Notes: generated from the letters alone by a model not told the origin. Positions 48,771-62,317 are shown, counted from the stretch's first letter. The stretch: 64,000 nucleotides of DNA from Glandiceps talaboti (GCF_964340395.1 NC_135549.1:11973342-12037341), one strand, 5' to 3'. Made by a program: numbers and translations.

Positions 48771-51700
48771 ATCAAAAACAACCATATGAGGCCCAACAAC
48801 ATTATTGGTTTGAAAATGACAATATAAACTGCCAGTTCCTTAAAACCCAATCATAACGGGGTCTATGTCATTTTCAATGACTTGTTAGGTAAAGAATTGT
48901 CAATATAACTCATACCACAGTAATTGTTATTGAATGGAATTGCCTGTGATCAGAAGATAGTTGTATCAATGTTCGCCTTTGTACATACGTACAGTGGATA
49001 ACATTCATTGAATGTATGGAATCGTTTATGTAACTAATCTAGCTTATTTGAATTTTGAGGTTCAGATCACCTTGTGTACTCTCAGGATACGTCTGAAATT
49101 TCCTATCGCGTGTCGAACCAGTCTGCACAGTACGTTTTGTGTTCATAACCTTTCACTGAAATAACAATCATAGACCTAATTTGCATGTAATAAGATGATC
49201 GTCATGTTATAAAAAATAGTCATCAAGATATACCTAGAAATATCCTCATCAAATTAAACACCATTACATCGCGCGGGGGGGGGGGGGGTTAGGTCAAAGT
49301 TTATGAATGAATATAACATTTTTCACCTAATGTACATAACGATGAGGTTATCATGTCTGAAACAATTCTACTTATAGACACTGCTAGAAAAGATTTTGAG
49401 TTTGTCAGTTTTAAGGTTTTTGACCAAAAGTCACGTTTTCAGACCCAATTTCGATGTCACCCTAAGTAATATCCTAATATACCAAGGAATACGATTGGTG
49501 CTTTTACTGTAACTCGGTTATTTACATACACATATCAGCACATCTAGACAGACATGTACTTCATCACCATGACTATAACACAGTTATTTTAGAATGATAA
49601 CAATTGTAATCCATGTGTCAAAAAACGACAACAATTGTTTTATCCCTCCTGTCCACTGCATTGTATACTATATATACCACACTTGTCTTGTCTTTTGTCC
49701 AAGCATTTATTTTGATAATGATGAGAATATTGACGAAGAGTTCAGTGTTGACAACATCTATGAAATTTACTTGGATGTACAGATGTAGAAAACCCTTTTT
49801 GCGAAGTGACGGCAATATCTGTTGCTGTAACCTACACCGTTTGCTTCCTGTCTTTCTTCCATCACTCAACGAATTGCCCAATCAAGACATTTCCAATATA
49901 CTTTGGCTGGTCATCGTTAGTTTTGCCTTCGATTTATCAGATGTTAATCTAAAAGAAGATTATAACTCAGTTACTGACTGCTCAGGACCAGGATCAATTA
50001 GTGACGGTTTAAAGTATTAGTCGTATTCGGCCTTTCTGAATTTAAATTAGCAACGGTTGTTCTTCTTGCGTTGTGACATTGATTGCTTGAATTGTTGCTT
50101 TGCATATTCCACATGTCGAATTTACTACCTGTTGCTCTCGATTTACGTTTATTTAACCAACAGTTGGTTCGGTTTAGAGATAAAATTTAACAACTAAAGT
50201 GAACTTCCGTCAATTTTATCCAATTGCAAACAATCCTAAGTTTCACTTCCACTTGAACTTAATGTATACGTATAAATCAAGCCTAAGATAATAATTGTGG
50301 CTTTAAGATAACTTCGTTGGTTATTTCTCCATACCCGAGAAGACTACAATGTTTCCAGTCAAAGCAGCAGTGTGTTATGAATGGATGTAGATGGACCATG
50401 GGAGGTCAGGGAATCGATTACACAATTCAAAAATCTCGATTACTCACTTGGAGCTTGGACCGTTAATAAAGCATGCTAATGTGAAGGTAATTTAACGATG
50501 GCGCTACGTTTACACAAGTAGCCTTAATCTCATGGTAGATTTTAAAACCCTGGCTTCCTACTTTCCAGTTTATGTAATCATACCCAAGTCAAGTAACCTA
50601 GTCCAGTCGAGATAAATGAGTGAATTGAATATGACATTCTCAGAATCTTCCCTAAATGTAATGTACGCTTTGGGGAAGGTATTGGCATTCATTACCATTT
50701 ATGCTAGCTTACAAGAACAAAACAAAGCCTTGTCTTCCTGGAACCTTCCACAATGACGTAAATGATGTTCAGAAATTCAGAAATGAAAGTCCGTGCTGAA
50801 TCATACTGTTTGCAACAGCTTTCGTTGGATATAACGACTTTGAATAATCAATTTAGCTGTTTTAAGAATGCCATATTGGAGTTATGATTTCGGTATAAAC
50901 ATTGCTGGAACACTTCACAGGAAATCAATTCGTTGCGAACGTATACGACTATTACCCACCCAAGGTTATGTGCTGCATTATGAAGAAGACGATTAATGTT
51001 AGGTGTATGGGGATATCTCTGATGTATCACCTTATTCATATATTATATTTCCTCTATTGTGTACACTAAAGTATACCATGTAGAAGTACTTGTGTGTGCT
51101 TATATTGGTGCATTGGCAATAGGTGAGAACCCCCAGACTGTGCTAAATTGACATATCGCAAGTGAAAGCTGTTGGAAAGGAGTTAACATACCCTCTTGGA
51201 GACAAGATTGTTTGATGTGGTAAGACTTCATAAATTCTGGCAAGAGTAATGTTAATTGCAGAGCGTCATCCCTATTGGGTATTATATCATGCACACACGC
51301 TTACACGCTGTCAGTTTGAAATTGTATCGATGTCAGTTGATATATATCTGTACCTTAACTACAAATTGATTAAACTGACCCTTTTACCGTTTAGTTGTGT
51401 TTTCTAAGAGATTGGAGATAAAACTGATCAATCCAAGCGTGTGCCATACATAGCAATATAGGGAATTATATTGTCTTAATTCGTTTGTTCTATCAACCCA
51501 AATTTGGAAAATACTCATTGAACAATACCAATGAACATGAAAAATAGTACACCGATAAATGCAAATAGGCCCTAATTTGCACAGAACCTTACGAGAACCA
51601 CACGGTAACCTTATTTTGCGACGATTAGTACCCATTTCCACTGTGATTTTGCAATACACTATAAATCAATATGCTATGTTGGCATAACACAAATAGCTGC

Positions 51701-52844
51701 CACTTTAAAACAAATTGGAAGGTGAAACGTGATGTAGCGAAGCAATGGAAAATCCATTCTTCAGTACCTAACTAAGTTCAACTTATTAAAAGTGTTTTAC
51801 AGGTTCATTCACATCTTCTCGATCACTTTGACATGTTTTGTCACTAACTGGATAAGACGGCTGTTGATGTTAGTAGGAATATAGACTGGATTTGGAGAGT
51901 AAAGAAATGAAGCAGGCTGTGGATGAGACGTTTTACATACTATTAATTGGTTAGCACAAACAAAAACATGGCGACATCACAATATCATAAAAGTGACATT
52001 ATAAGAAGATCGATATTCAGTGAAATATATAATAGTACTTATATCCAATAACATCATATGACCATCGGTATGGGAAAATATCCAGAAAATCTTACATAAT
52101 GTAGTTGTATGTTGAAATACCAGTTACCCTACCTAACCTAACCAATATAATGGCCGAGAAGCTATCGATATAGCAAAATAAATTATAATTCTATTTTATT
52201 GAAAGAAAAAAGAAACCAATCCATTTTCATATTTTTTTATTTTAAAACAGTTCAGGGATACACGTCCTGTTTTCAGTATTTCTCAAAAAACGTGAGTGGT
52301 GATCCCATATTTTCTTTCCGATTTCTAAAAGAATAATAAATGCATTTTGTAAAAATATTGTGTTCGATGAAATTTGATATTTACATATCGACCTTCCTCA
52401 ATTAAATTTGGTTTACCAACAATTTCCATTTCAAGTAGATGATAGATTTTTTAGGGAAATCCTGGTCAAATAAGATCCACTGGACTTGCATATAATGTCT
52501 TTACCCTCCTTTATGTCAACACCTGATCAGTTAACAGGTTAGTTAGGTATAATTTAAGTTTTCAGTACACTTGGTATTGCACAAATTGAATGATCAATGT
52601 TCGAATTAACTGCATGCATATTTAAAACTTCAAATCGTACATAAAGTGTTTATTTCCGAAGATGTTGCGAGATTATGTTACTCGATACTATGAAATTCCC
52701 CTGTATAAATTCTACTGACTTGATACACTCTGTGTGTTGTGGGAAACGCAACCGGTTAGTTTAGTTTGTAATTGCAAAAATGTGCATATTGATTAGTCAT
52801 TGGCATAGACTTTAATTTCGGGTAATTAGTCTGATCTTAAGAAT
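48771..52844. other. Gene-free sequence, about 4 kb
   Basis: A G14 run lies at 49,275-49,288. Overlapping plus frames at 49,594-50,020 are open in two phases but lack recognisable domains. No gene is called. Confidence 0.45.
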
Positions 52845-53110
52845 GCCATCATCTAATATCATACAATTTTAATAATGTCCACATGGCTTATAAAGCTTGT
52901 TGAGAACTAATGAGTCATTTATATAACCAATGGGTTTTTTTTGTGATAAGGCAATAATCCGTCAAAATGCGAGCTTCAATTGCATACAATTTGATGCATA
53001 CATTGTTGATCAGAAGGCGCATGTGCCCTATATAGCTTGTAGGTGCAGCTTTTCATTTAAATGAGGTCATTTGCATAGTTAATGAAATTTCCAAAATAAG
53101 GGGTATAACA
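52845..53110 (+). repeat. Family R2 interspersed repeat
   Basis: Shares 'AATGAG(G)TCATTTGCATA' with 'TTAATGAAATTT', 'CATGTGCCCTATATAGCTTG' and 'ACAATTTGATGCATACAT' with the copies at 1,935 and 60,425. About two diverged units. Confidence 0.55.
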
Positions 53111-53827
53111 TGAATGACAGATCAGAAATGTACATTTTGACAAATCTGATGCATACAGGCAAGAACATTAGTTAGCTTACAAAGATTGTTTACGGCATTT
53201 CCAACATTATTTACTGAGTGAACTTGTCATCAGTAATACAAAAAGAAGTTAACAAAACCTACTTTTATCCCCCTTAAAGTTGGAACTTATTACGTTATAG
53301 TCATATTTGTCTAAGTGTATCTGTCTATGTATGTATGTACACGTACCTACCTGTCTGTCTGTCTCTTTGTCTGTGTCATCAACAATTGTCATAATATTCA
53401 AAGGCCACTTGCTAAAATGATATTAAATTGGTAAAGGTATTCGCTATGGTGGTGGGTACAGCTGAATACCTTTTGAGCGTAAGTCTAATAATTAGTATTA
53501 TTTACATGATAAATATTAGTTTTTACTAAAACAAACATTATCAAGGGAGATATATTGATAATCTGATAACATACAATTATGTTATATGTGTGAATGGAAC
53601 TATACGTAAAATTGAAACAATAAATTACTTATCACAGTTTACCATAATTAGGGTTGGGAAACATTTCACAATAGAAACCTATTGACATTGCCACCAACCT
53701 TGCCTCAAGAATTGGTTTGGTCCATTTAGAATCGGTTAGATTGCATGGAATGGTAAAACATTGCCTTAACTCTGACTAAAATATCCTCGTCCTTCTAATA
53801 TCAACGGAATAATATGATCAATCATTA
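53111..53827. other. Gene-free sequence with short TCTG run
   Basis: CTGT/TCTG units lie at 53,347-53,375. Nothing else recognised. Confidence 0.45.
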
Positions 53828-53863
53828 TAGACTCATCATCATCATCATCATCATCATCATTAT
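53828..53863. repeat. (TCA)n trinucleotide microsatellite
   Basis: About 11 ATC units with two T changes. It produces the Asp-rich run in a minus-strand frame, which is not a gene. Confidence 0.9.
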
Positions 53864-56800
53864 CATTATTACCATCATCAGTGTTGAATTTGTTATTGTC
53901 AGCTGGCGAAATATGGTAAAATGACAGATCTGACATAGTAAAACTGTTGTGACGACAATGTGTCGCAAAATAGTAACAATTATTATATTTTGACATCCTG
54001 TCATCCCTTGATATCAATGTTAGTTTTACGTCATAATGCTCCGAGGATGATTCCGCGGACTAATACAAATTCGAGCGGGTCACGGAATCATACGAGGATT
54101 TCGTGGGATTACATATCTATCACTTAATGTATTTTTTTCACTTTCAATTTTGAATAAAATTTTATGACTACTGCTTCATTTCATTGTACTTTATTCTTCA
54201 TCGCCCATAAAAGATGGCGTCCGACGGCTATGCAAATTATGTAATCGCGTGACCTGTTGCGAGGTTAAGCTTACCTACACGGTACCAGTCATGCTGTGCT
54301 GTGATTTCTCAACCAAAATTATCGATTATAACCTTGCGATGTTCATGTAATATCAAATTTAGTTTAAATTTGTCTGAATGCGACGTTTGTTCCGTCATTT
54401 TAATCATATTTGCTCGGGATGTGTAAGTTTGGCGCTCTGAGCTCGACGGAAAATCTGAAGTAAACTTGCCGGCTGCTACATCGATAATCTACATGGTTTT
54501 TAGAGAGAATAAAATTTATTAAATGAAAATAAAAGTACCCCTACGTATCAATCTCATGCAACGTAGAACCTTGTGGGCAAAATCGATTCCTTCTGCCACA
54601 TCAAACAGTAGGTTAAGAGAATAGTATTCTCTTTAAAGTATTTGAGAACATAAAGACCACGCGCTGAAATTCCATTCCTAATTGACAGTATTGTGTACAT
54701 GTATAGTCTACTTATTGTAAGAAGAAGAAGAAATGACAATATGTGGTAAGTGTCCAAAGTCTACCAGTTTGATGCCATTATTATAATAACGCACTGACAT
54801 CTTGCACGTACTTATCATGACAATAACTGACAACATGGTCGTTTGTTCAGACGCTTGAGTGATTCCATCGTGCTTCTACAGCGACATGAACCTCAGAACT
54901 GGCTTCAACTGGGACCTTGATTCCATCAAGCAGTCACGAATATACACACTTTGTCATAAAGGCTTAGCATTTTGGTGTTTGAGAGACGCACACAATTCTT
55001 GTTTGAGATACACTGAATCCTGGTCATAAGAGCTCAGCATTTGACGTTTTATGCTACAATTTACTCTAAAACAGAACACATTAAAAGATGCGTTAGTCGG
55101 AGGTGACTTCTTCAAAGCATCCCGCTTTACACACTGTTACAATTACGTGTGGTGTCTAAGACACACTAACTTCTCGGGTCTGTCGAACAGAGTAAATTGT
55201 TGACATTAACTCTCAAATGCTAAGCATTTATGAACATCAGAAGATGCCGCTTTAAACCATGATCCAGCGACTGTCACCGCCGGGGCGTTGGAGAGTCAGA
55301 ATTGTAGGTAATATACTTTCAGTCACAGCGATCGCCACGTATTATATATTGCACAGTGTGTCTCACGAACTATTATGTTTTATGGTATTGTCAACGGACT
55401 CTGATCGATGGAGACACTTATTTTAGGGTCTTTCCCATGAAATACAAATTCAGTACGCTTTCTTACTGTGTAATGCATAAAGCTACATACACAAGTTTAA
55501 TTGTATGTGATACAATACGCCTAATGCTGGAAGTAAGTAATTATATCTAACAACGCAGTTCAACAAATAAATGGTCCAGTTGCATAAATCATATCTACAG
55601 CCTCGAAAGTATATTCTAGTACAATATGTTCATGTAAATCTCAAGTGTATTGCTATGTGATAAATTGTATCTCAGAGTCTGTGAGAACTTCAGTTTCTTG
55701 AAAGGTTTCAGGTGAATCCATTGATGGTAATTGCATCGAAGAACCACATATATTCTGATTACAGAAATAAATGCTTAATACATGAAGATAGACAAAAGTA
55801 ATAGAATATGACCATTCTCATATTCTTCTGTCACTGTAATTTCGCTTCAAGCAAAAAAAATAAAACACATAAATGTATGCTTTTACAGTCATTCGCATTT
55901 TTTTATAAAGCTTCTGTAACTGCTTTTATCAATTGGATACCACTATTAAACAAAATCGTTCATTTTACATTATTTAGTGCATATAAAATGAACCTCTGTT
56001 CACACGTCAATTGTTCTACGTGTAGTAAATTGTTATAGACTCTTGCAATTGATTGCGTTTATACCATGCATATTGAAAACAAAATGTTTTTTTTCTCCAG
56101 AACCCATCACCCTTTGAACTGTAAATGTCACCTGTCTTGACCTTAGGTTGCAAAACAAAGTCTAAACTACTAGTGTGTTATTATTAACATCATGAATCTA
56201 GTTTGCAGAACCATTAACACTGCAGCTGGCATGAACTTTTACTTGCAACATGCATTATAATAATGCTCCTTTATTTCAAAATATGCGTACAGTGTCTTTA
56301 AATTTCCACCTGCGATGTAGCTAACATTCTACATTGCTTCTCATGTTTAAACGAATATGCTTTACTTCATTTAGTCGTTGAATAGACGGTTACTGCATCA
56401 ATAGTGCATGCACGTAATACAAACGTCATACTTTTGCTTACTTTGATAAAGCTCATCATTACCATCCCATGTTATACTGAAACCGCAACCCAACACAGGT
56501 TCATTGTCGCTTTGTTCTACATCTCACAACATGTGAGAATACGTTGTGTCATTACTCCTGTGGTGCTTGAAACATGCGTCGAACCATTTACAAATCGTAA
56601 TATTTTCTGGATACGTCATGACTGGGGTTGCTCAAGTCAAATTACATGACTGTTTTCCGATAGGTTCCATCATCATTCACATCCTACGCGTACATATGTC
56701 ACTCGTATTTCCGTTGCTGAACAATATAACGATTATTTGCGAATGATGACGAGTAGTACAGTCAAAATTGTTATGCCCTCATCATTTCGATTAAACTGTA

Positions 56801-57559
56801 TTTTAATACCCCTCCGATATCACAATGACGTGTTTCACTGGAACTAAATGTCATGACTACGTGTACTACGTAAACTAATGAAATAATCATATTTTAAGAG
56901 TTGCCCCATATTAAGGAGTAGGCATGTCTGTGTAATGCCATATCACAGGGAATTCAGTAAGATATGAATGATAATGGTGTTTCTATACTAAAAAGGTCAC
57001 AGTCACTATATGTGTTTCAATTTCATTTCAAATATATATGTTCTTTCTATCTGTCATTATTCCAACAAATAATAATGTCAATGCAATTATGTCTTACAAA
57101 TGTATCTTGTACAAGGTGCCTCCTAAAACTTGTAACACAGTGTTTCTTTTAAATCACTTGCATTCCGCGCGACAGTGCGTTATATGTGAACTCAACATGG
57201 GACCCATTCATTGTAAATACTCACACAAAACATAGAGATTAAATTTTTGTATTTGCTCTGACTGTGACAGAAATAACGTATATGTATAGCCGTCCATGCG
57301 ACGATCCAGTGTCTATGCAAACGAAAGTCCTCTTTTGTCACCAGCGACAACGATTCACAATCAACCTAAATGGGCACTGCATGATGAGTTGCAAGATGAA
57401 AATTGTTTCTGTAGTTCTGCCTAGGATCTCTGCCCTTTTTCTTTTCTGTGCATGCACTAGATGTGTCCATCTGTACAATATTCACTTGATGTTTAGTGAG
57501 AGTGAACTATAAAGTTCACTCGTGCTATATAGGTATGGTAAAGTGTATCTCCCTGTCTC
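53864..57559. other. Gene-free sequence, about 3.7 kb
   Basis: Only short frames on both strands, none recognised. No RNA gene seen. Confidence 0.45.
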
Positions 57560-58133
57560 TCTACCGGTGTGTGTGTGTGTGTGTTTGTAAACGACTTAAA
57601 GTCAAAACTGCCAGACCGATTACCTTAGTATGGTGGGGATATTACTTTGGGTGTTTCCTGGCAACAGCCAAGTGATGGCGTGTATATATTGCAAAGATTA
57701 CAAAGGGGATGGGTTTAAGAAGATAAACATTAAAAAATGATACCACTCCCATGGTAACAGTGTAATGATGGCGCATATTGCATAGATGACAATAGGGATT
57801 GACAGGCATGTGGATAAAAGTTAGAAAATGACACTTGTACTTAGCAGCAAGGACCACAGCAACAACCAATACCAGTGCCTTTTGCTAAGATAACAATAAC
57901 GAATGTAGCAGTATAAATAAAAATTATTATTATCATTAATATTATTAAAATGTAAACATGAATGTACATAGCAGATCCATATATAACAACAACGAATAGT
58001 TATTGTGCAAAGGTAACAGGATGAGTATGAATCAACTGACCAAGTACCAATGTACTGAATAATATCCTGTCAATTAAACCCTCTGAACATACATCGCCAA
58101 TCACTGCCCAGATTCTACAGTTGTGCTAGAACG
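57560..58133 (+). repeat. Family R1 element, most complete microsatellite-headed copy
   Basis: A (TG)n head (57,568-57,586) is followed by 'GTAAACGACTTAAAGTCAAA', 'CTGCCAGACCGATTACC', then iterations of a core with 'CCTGGCAACAGCCAAGTGAT', 'CCCATGGTAACAGTGTAATG' and 'AGCAGCAAGGACCACAGCAA'. It ends near 'ACAGTTGTGCTAG', the reverse complement of the R1 hairpin arm. An ATT/TAT-rich patch near 57,920-57,945 lies inside. Confidence 0.65.
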
Positions 58134-59030
58134 CCATTGGCTGTATTGTTAAAGTTTGATGTTAACATTTTATTGGTTTATACGCAAGCAAACGGCAAAA
58201 TCAATTGGAAAGTACTACGCAGTCTCAGTGTAATAATGACGTGTGATTATTAACCGAAGTGATTCTTGACTATGTTCTTATATCAGGAACTATGATAACT
58301 ATGGTATTCGTTATTGCCATTTCGACTGGTCGTATCATCATATTTTTTATTATCGTTTGCGATTTGCACACAAAAAGATGTAAATGTACGACAGCTTTGA
58401 AACTCGTTGAATATGGAAAGTTGTTCTGCGCTCGCACGACGATTGCTGTATGGGCATTGCATCGTTTGACAAATTGTACAAGAAGTACTAGAGTCACGAC
58501 GTTTGAAACAAAATAGATTTAAGATATGAGACAAGTCAAGATCATGTTAAATTGTGGAATTTTGTCATTATTTTGCAATGACATTATGTGTGTTTATCTT
58601 CCATTGTGTGCCTGTGTCAACCTTGTAGCAGTTCGCTCATCTCAGTCTTTACCCCAGTAACCAGTATTGAATTCGTGTGTTTTCACATCGCTAGTCAGTA
58701 TATGTCATTTTTGACATAAAATAATCATTCTCGTGCTTATAGACGCAGAGTCTAAACGACAAAATTTATTAGAACTTGTGAGAGTTTTAAAAGATTCTTA
58801 CCATGAAAATGACGACATCGGTAACTGATATCATGTGTATGCAATGGTATTCACATAAATTATGGTCAACACACATGAAGGAAACGTAATCACCAAAGGT
58901 TAAACAATTACTACACCTTCGTTAGTTAGGGTAAATGAACTAGCAGTCGTACGCATTGGCTATAAGACGTACGACTCATGCCTCTCCCCTTTCATTTTAT
59001 ATCCGTATTCACACTGGTAGCACAGAAGTT
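58134..59030. other. Gene-free sequence
   Basis: A plus-strand frame at 58,259-58,516 begins after a consensus-like acceptor and starts with a hydrophobic stretch. Two minus frames overlap it and no family is recognised. Not called as a gene. Confidence 0.4.
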
Positions 59031-59262
59031 AGATTACAAATCAATCTGATTAAAATCCGATGTAGATGTCGACTAATCATTCATTGTTATTTTACCTCGT
59101 ATTTTTGCTTGAATTGACCTTAGTGATACATGTTTACGTTTTCGTCTTGATGACCGGCCATCAAGACAAACACGAAGGTCAATTCAAGCAAAAATACCGA
59201 GCTAAAATAACAATGAACGATTAGCCGACATATGCATCGGAGTTTAATCAGATTGGATTATA
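59031..59262. mobile_element. 232-bp near-perfect palindromic foldback element
   Basis: The two arms (59,031-59,146 and 59,165-59,262) match along most of their length. Outer blocks are 'CAATCTGATTAAA', middle blocks 'CATTGTTATTTTA', and inner blocks 'TATTTTTGCTTGAATTGACC', the last perfectly inverted. The apex is 'GTCTTGATG'-ACCGGC-'CATCAAGAC'. The left arm is longer by an insertion of roughly 15-18 bases near 59,122-59,140. It can fold into a long hairpin and has no coding frame. Fits a MITE or foldback element; no certain target-site duplication. Confidence 0.88.
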
Positions 59263-60297
59263 AATATACACTCAATAACAGGTATAAAGAATTGACCCTA
59301 CCTACTCATTAATAGTTCCATGAGACAATCTGTTTCGACGTACACATCTGCTTGTACTGGACGGAAAACTATTGGCTGGACTCGCCGTCTTCTGTACAGT
59401 TAGGTTTTGTATTCATGGTCATACACCCAATCACATGTTAAAAAGTATTCTTCCGACTGCGTCGAAGTTGATAATGTTTTGATTTCCTGTAGGTCATAAT
59501 AATGTCTGCGTTAAGAACTTAATGGCTAGTCTCTGAGAGTTGTACATATAGTAAAGACATTTCCATTGTGCGATGCAGAGTTAATACCCGAAACGTAACT
59601 CTCTCACTGGTCGTTTATGCGCATGCCCAAAGTGTTGATGTCGTCAAAAGTGAAAACATTTACAGTACGGCATTATGAGTGTCTGGGCTTTCAGTTTACT
59701 TACATTTCTAGCTATGCATAATCATTTCAGCGGATTACTCAGTCACACGATAACACTTTCAGCATAACGTATAATCGCACTATTCAATTACTACTTTCTA
59801 CTGCAGTATGGGAATGGAATCGTAAAGACAGTTAATTATGATTAAGTCTATGTATGATACAATATACAAGGTCTTAGTAATAGTGACTTGTACAGTGATA
59901 GTAAATGAGAGGGTAAATCCTGTCTTACAAGAGCATGACCTGCTTTCCACATAACTTCACCAATGGCTGATAATTAGAAATCATCGTGAATAACGTAGTA
60001 TGTTTGTTTGCTCAACATATGCCAATAGCACATTCAACTTGCGAAATAATTTACATAATATCATACTACTAAGGTCTTTATATTACCGTGTACTCACTGG
60101 CATAGGCTAGGGTTTCAGACACTGATCAAGACGCCAGGTGCGTTATTGTCTGGATAACTGCATCCCAAGGCTTTACCATCCAGACTTAATGTTGTTTTCC
60201 CTTAACTACTTTGAGACTTGCTATAGAGAACCTGGGCTATACAAATATACACTTTAAATGTCAGGTGGTTTCCGTAAGGACGAGTAAGGTCATAATT
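59263..60297. other. Gene-free sequence
   Basis: Nothing recognised. Confidence 0.45.
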
Positions 60298-60361
60298 CGT
60301 CTGTCTGTCTGTCTGCCTGCCTGCCTGTCTGTATGTCTGTCTGTCTGTCTGTCTGTCTGTG
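60298..60361 (+). repeat. (TCTG)n/(CCTG)n microsatellite heading an R2 copy
   Basis: About 15 TCTG/TGCC units directly upstream of the R2 body. Confidence 0.9.
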
Positions 60362-60665
60362 CGCATATTGTATCAATCCCAATGAAGCTTAATACGCATC
60401 TCCCTCATGACGAAAGGTTTGGGTTAATATCCTGCTAATATTAATGAGTCATTTGCCTAATTACATGTAACAAATTTTGGTAATAAAGCAAACTATCACA
60501 AGAATCATATAAAGTTTTTGTTGTACCTTTTAGTTTTGATGAGTTATTTGCATAACTAATGATCTTAGGTAATTAGACAATATGTTAAAACTGCAGGCTT
60601 CAAATTTCATATAAATATGGCATGTACATCGATGACACCAAAGTGCTCGTGTCCTATGTTGATGT
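60362..60665 (+). repeat. Family R2 interspersed repeat
   Basis: Two units with 'AATGAGTCATTTGCCTAATT' and 'GATGAGTTATTTGCATAACT', 'TAGACAATATGTTAAAACTG', 'CTTCAAATTTCATATAA' and 'GTGCTCGTGTCCTATGTTGA', as in the copy at 1,935-2,337. Confidence 0.6.
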
Positions 60666-61981
60666 TTATGCGTTTAAGGACAGAAATCGAAATACTTGCT
60701 TTCTCGCCCTAACTGAAGGAAGGACATTCAGTTTCATCTGGTAAATAGTCAGCGTTTTGTATTTTGTTTAATAACGTACAGTCGTGTAGACTTGTCAGAG
60801 CTTCATTGTACAATCAGTATGTTTTTATAAATAGAAATGCACGCCATATTGGTTGAAAGCAGTGTGTTCTTATCATCTGAACAAACGTAATATATGGTGT
60901 GCATATGTACTCAGTACATTATACTCGTATGTATTACCACATCAAGAGTATAATTGGCAATTTCATCTCATGACTGCAGACTGTAAATTACAAATAAAAT
61001 GTAACCATTCAACTCATTCCAGGTATATGGATTTTCTTTACTACGTCAGACGTAACTATAGAAGGTAATACAAGAACTTTTTAATGTGTGAAGTAAAATA
61101 TCTAAAATGAAATATTTATGATATGTCTTGTAACTGGAGTAAAAATGTTTGTCGGCAAATGAAATACGAAACTACGGTAAAGGTACACATGCAAGTGATA
61201 AAAAATGATATTCAAAAAAGACATTTTATATATATATATATCTTTATCGCGATATCAATTGCCTGTTTCACGATGTCCGTCCAAACTGAGGGGGTCCGCA
61301 TATAAGGTTGAATACTTGTTAAGCTTAAAAGATTTTGTAAATGTTCTCGGTGCAATAAACTTTAAAATAACTGACGTTTCCAAAATAACCCTTCACTGAA
61401 GAGCTAAATTCTTGCACTACTGAAATTGTTGAAAAGCTAACGTGATTGTAAATTAACTAAAAGAAGAAAATAATGATATATAGCTAGTACTCAATATAGT
61501 AATCGCTTTCCAAGTAGAACAGAGCCAGGGGGAACGAATGGAATTGTTTATTTATTACTTTTAGTTACAATGTTCCTCATTCTGCTGGATAAATAAGGCT
61601 GGCTGTTCTTACACCGTATGTAATCTTGCCCATAAAGGGGTTATACGAGATGTACTAGTAAGTAAAGGCAATACACGGATGTGCTTTACTGTGGCTCTAT
61701 TTGTGGCGATGACATAATGATAAACATTACACGTTCGCAAAGCGTATTTTTTACATATACATTTGCATTCACATTCAACCAAAATGACAGTGGTCGGTTG
61801 TCAAAAGCAACGTGGTATTTACGTGAATCACATATACACCATATTTTATATTACGGAGACACCATTCCAAGTAATAGATTCTGGGTTTGATGAATGTGCT
61901 TAAATCTTACTTTCTTGTAACAATTATTATCGATAGTATCAATATTATCACTAAATTTACAATATTTCTATGTTGGTACAG
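60666..61981. other. Gene-free sequence; presumed intron of the EDEM-like gene at its right end
   Basis: No upstream EDEM exon was found. The last 30 bases have a branch-point-like 'CACTAAA' (near 61,950) and end 'TTGGTACAG', the acceptor of the next exon. Confidence 0.45.
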
Positions 61982-62153
61982 GGTTTTAGGAGCACTCCTA
62001 TCAGCTCATCTTATCATCGTAGACACTTCTGAGCCTTTTGGTGCTATCGAATGGATTGGTTATGAAGATGATTTACTACATTTAGCTCATGACCTTGGGA
62101 CAAGATTGCTTCCAGCCTTTGAGAATACACAGACAGGTATCCCACACCCGAGG
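61982..62153 (+). CDS. EDEM1-like: Internal exon of an EDEM1-like ER degradation-enhancing alpha-mannosidase-like protein (GH47), partial gene
   Basis: EDEM proteins act in the ER lumen, where they trim mannose from misfolded glycoproteins and pass them to ER-associated degradation. The 172-bp exon begins after 'GGTACAG' with the last base of a split Arg codon and ends 'CCGAGG' before 'GTAAGC'. It encodes 57 further residues: [14 protein letters not shown], then [17 protein letters not shown], then [20 protein letters not shown] and IPHPR. This is the GH47 stretch following the 'FExxIR' motif, whose Glu is a catalytic residue in the family; that Glu would lie at the end of the preceding exon. 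The wording '[20 protein letters not shown]' is closest to EDEM1 among EDEM1-3. The open frame extending on both sides (61,887-62,309) is intron read-through. No other exon was found in the window, so large introns or an isolated fragment are both possible. Confidence 0.88.
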
Positions 62154-62317
62154 GTAAGCACTAATTGTCATTCACATCTCTCGAGGGCATTGTTAAAGCT
62201 GACAGTCACATTTTACCTTAATTCATTTGATGAGCGTATTCTTTTTGGCTGTCGATCGACTACGTGTATATGTGACATAGTGACTAGCCAGTTGCCTTCT
62301 TTCTGTTAGTCGATTGG
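62154..62317. other. Presumed intron sequence after the EDEM-like exon
   Basis: Starts with a consensus donor GTAAGC; noncoding. Confidence 0.6.

Noticed and set aside
48286-48827. Two plus-strand frames
   Set aside because: They cross the R7 tandem units, and their related peptides come from the 151-bp repeat.
49594-50020. Overlapping plus frames, one with an acidic end
   Set aside because: Two phases are open at once, there is no domain, and no poly(A) or splice support.
57038-57235. Peptide 'ELNMGPIHC' recalling an EDEM motif upstream of the true exon
   Set aside because: Only a few residues agree and the surrounding residues do not fit GH47; likely chance.
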